DNA of 64,000 bases, taken from contig NZ_WQDY01000001.1 of assembly GCF_013033355.1 (NCBI RefSeq), forward strand, positions 62,001 through 126,000, read 5' to 3'. The number at the start of each line of letters is the position of its first letter. Positions within the stretch are counted from its first letter, which is position 1. The notes beneath the pieces are model-generated. The model did not search any database. It worked only from the letters and a program-made list of their open reading frames with translations, and was not told the origin of the DNA. The position numbers and the translations under genes are program-made. Below, in pieces: positions 62,006 to 64,000 of this stretch. This stretch comes from Ruegeria lacuscaerulensis (GTDB lineage: Bacteria > Pseudomonadota > Alphaproteobacteria > Rhodobacterales > Rhodobacteraceae).

Positions 62006-63999
62006 CGTCGCCATAGATGAGCATGTGTCGCAAAGGCGCCCTGCAGTTTAGATAGCAATCGTAACATCGGCGGACCTTTCATTCCTTCACGGTCGGTCAG
62101 GCGCTGCAGCGCGACCTCGACTGGGCAGGGGTTGCCTGTGATCGGGTCCAGATACCGCGGGTAGTCGATCAACGCGGCATGGACCAAACCCAACACTGTG
62201 GGATGTGCGCCACGCCGGGCCGGGACGGTGCCGAGGTCCTGCGTCAACCCCCAACCCGCATAGAAGGGGGCACCGACAGTGGTCACAGGCAGGTTGCGGA
62301 TTAGCGCCTCGAACCCAAGCAAAGAAGTCATTGTCCAGACTTCATTGACCTGAGGCAATAGCTGGGCCGGATCCGTATCACGTATGATGACATCAGCGAG
62401 GCCGTCGGCATCTATCGCACCGTCTCGTAGACCGGCCTCGACATCTGGGTGGGGCTTATAGATCAAAACAGCGTCCGGGTTCTTGTCCCGTACCATCTGT
62501 AACAGTTCAAGGTTGGTACGGATCGTTCCGGTCCCTAACAGGATCGAGGCGTCGTCCTCTACTTGTCCGGGTACAAGAATGCGATGCCCCTTGGGCAAGT
62601 CCGGTACTTGGCCGCCGATATTGTATTTGCTGATCTGCCCCGAGGTGATTTTCTCAACCAGCCTGTCTGCGCGCAGTTCCTGATCCGGGCGCAGAGTTTC
62701 CCGTTGGGCGATCAGCTGTTCAAGCCGACTAGCTCGCGTCGGGTCGTAATATATGCCCAGATCATCGGCGACCAGCGAGACGGGCGGAACCAAGGCAGCG
62801 CCCAAACCACGGGACCGCAGGAAACCATCCTCGATCCTAACAACACTCTCTTGCCCTTCGGCTCGGCTGGCCCAAACCATATGTGGTTTTTCGGAAGACG
62901 CAGGAGCGCTTTTGGTAAAGCGAATTTTGGTCTCACGCCCAAACATCCTTTGAAGATGACCACGTTTCCACAAGCGCATCCCCGAGGCCGTCCAGCCCGC
63001 GTGATCCTGACGCCATGCGCGTGTCTGCGCCTCTAACGTATCCAGAACCATTTCCAATTCGCAAAGTTGATCCCGATAGGGGTCATACCAAGTAGGATAA
63101 AGGATCATGGCGGCCGCAAAAAGCTGGGCTGGTGTCAGGCTGCGCTGACGGCGGGGCAGGTATTCTTCGTCCTGCGTTAGGCCCCAGCCCGCATAGAAGG
63201 GTTGACCAAAGACGCGGGGCTTGTGGCCTGCCAAAATGGCCTCGAACCCGAATTGCGAAGACAGGGTGTAGACGCCCACTGCACCTTCAAGCAAGTCCCA
63301 CGGGCTGATCGGTTCTTCAAACAAGGCGACACGACCTGATTGGTCCAGGTCAGAGAAATACCCACTGCGATGACCGCTAATGGTTTCGGGGTGGGTTTTG
63401 ATCAATACGCGCGCGCCTGGGTGCTCTTCTTGCGCCATGACCAACATTTCGCGGAACCGGGCCGCGTCGCCTTTGCTGGCAGTAACCGATGCATCGTCTT
63501 GGGCCTGATCGACAACCAACACATACCCCGGCGCCGGCAGAGACTTAGTGACTTCAAACCCCGAGTACTTGCTGAGATGCAGTTCCTTCATCCGCGCAAT
63601 CGCACCGCGCGCCCGGTTCAGCAGGGCCGTATCATCCAAAGGGTGCGTCGCCAGCAAAGTCTCAAGATCGGATGGGCGCGTAGGGTCGAAGTGTAGACCG
63701 GACCGGTCCAGCAATAGGCCTAGCGGCGGTTCGCCATCCCGACCAGGATGCAAAGATCGCAGAAAAGCATCTTCGACACGCAAGACAGGGGATTTGTGTT
63801 TTTCTGCGATATTCAAGCCGCGGTGGGCGGTTGGACTGTTGCCCCATATGGCAACGGTATCTCCGTCTTTGGGTAGACCCAGCCGAATGTCGTAGCCCGC
63901 AAGCTTAAGAATGCGACGAATACGGCGGTTGGTCAGGAAACCGCCATTGTAGACACGCAGGCGGGTACGCTGTTCCTCGACCATCGCCGCAGCCGACAT
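62002..63999 (-). CDS. kpsC: KpsC-type capsular polysaccharide Kdo transferase
   Basis: 665 residues if the ATG at 63999, one base from the window edge, is the true start; this is the normal KpsC length. An internal duplication is easy to see: PFYAGWGLTQDEEYLPRRQ (first half) and PFYAGWGLTQDLGTVPARR (second half), each followed by a LxxAAxIxYPxxxDP block. These are the two Kdo-transferase modules that build the poly-Kdo linker anchoring group-2 type capsules to lipid. It overlaps ribD by 4 bases tail to tail. Other capsule genes would lie beyond the right edge. Confidence 0.9.
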   Translation of the reverse strand: MSAAAMVEEQRTRLRVYNGGFLTNRRIRRILKLAGYDIRLGLPKDGDTVAIWGNSPTAHRGLNIAEKHKSPVLRVEDAFLRSLHPGRDGEPPLGLLLDRSGLHFDPTRPSDLETLLATHPLDDTALLNRARGAIARMKELHLSKYSGFEVTKSLPAPGYVLVVDQAQDDASVTASKGDAARFREMLVMAQEEHPGARVLIKTHPETISGHRSGYFSDLDQSGRVALFEEPISPWDLLEGAVGVYTLSSQFGFEAILAGHKPRVFGQPFYAGWGLTQDEEYLPRRQRSLTPAQLFAAAMILYPTWYDPYRDQLCELEMVLDTLEAQTRAWRQDHAGWTASGMRLWKRGHLQRMFGRETKIRFTKSAPASSEKPHMVWASRAEGQESVVRIEDGFLRSRGLGAALVPPVSLVADDLGIYYDPTRASRLEQLIAQRETLRPDQELRADRLVEKITSGQISKYNIGGQVPDLPKGHRILVPGQVEDDASILLGTGTIRTNLELLQMVRDKNPDAVLIYKPHPDVEAGLRDGAIDADGLADVIIRDTDPAQLLPQVNEVWTMTSLLGFEALIRNLPVTTVGAPFYAGWGLTQDLGTVPARRGAHPTVLGLVHAALIDYPRYLDPITGNPCPVEVALQRLTDREGMKGPPMLRLLSKLQGAFATHAHLWRR

Positions 64000-64000
64000 C

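Overview
The window looks like chromosomal DNA of an alphaproteobacterium of the Rhodobacterales (Roseobacter group). The basis is the gene repertoire rather than any marker alignment: a glpVSTPQU-type glycerol ABC importer, hom-glpX-recJ synteny, dnaG next to rpoD, Tad-type pseudopilin genes, a BetC-like choline sulfatase beside a quaternary-amine Rieske oxygenase, and a divergent LuxI family with the motif DQYDTP. I see no insertion sequence, prophage, CRISPR array or replication origin. No rRNA is visible; two tandem tRNA-Glu genes are.

Layout. 1-6.5 kb is a signalling block: a response regulator cut by the left edge, a LuxI-type acyl-homoserine-lactone synthase, a second response regulator that is a paralogue of the first, a cytochrome P450 and a membrane histidine kinase. 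6.5-15.6 kb is a type I secretion locus: a 1272-residue cadherin/PA14 repeat protein, divergent from an operon of two ABC exporter subunits and an HlyD adaptor. Both ABC subunits have lost the residues needed to bind and hydrolyse ATP, which is the most unusual thing in the window. 15.7-22.1 kb is a tightly overlapping catabolic operon (GlxA-type regulator, Rieske oxygenase, choline-sulfatase-like enzyme, two SDR dehydrogenases, 3-hydroxyacyl-CoA-dehydrogenase-like enzyme), probably for a sulfated or quaternary-ammonium compound. 22.3-25.5 kb holds a tiny Tat-type protein coupled to a GMC oxidoreductase, then a MATE exporter. 25.5-33.1 kb, on the minus strand, is the glycerol ABC importer followed by a BlaI/M56 pair.

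33.4-40.8 kb encodes a V/A-type ATPase in the order B-D-I-K-E-DUF2764-A, a circular permutation of the E-DUF2764-A-B-D-I-K order I know from Chlamydiae and spirochaetes. 40.8-45.6 kb carries the two tRNA-Glu genes, recJ, glpX, hom and a small lipoprotein. 45.7-50.6 kb has a TetR regulator with a clear operator, a pirin, a small membrane protein and three TadE/TadG-like genes. 50.9-56.9 kb is housekeeping: glutamate dehydrogenase, dnaG, and rpoD behind a leader that can fold two mutually exclusive hairpins. 57.1-64 kb has an AraC regulator flanked by two copies of a putative operator, a DCC/DUF4166 pair, a secreted protein, a YjbQ protein, nrdR-ribD, and a KpsC-type capsule Kdo transferase at the right edge.

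How the parts connect. The left third is surface and communication biology: quorum signal, two-component proteins and a secreted adhesin-like protein. The middle is uptake and catabolism of small osmolyte-like carbon sources plus an extra ion-pumping ATPase. The right third is core replication, transcription and metabolism. All functional calls come from motifs recognised by eye; no database search was run.
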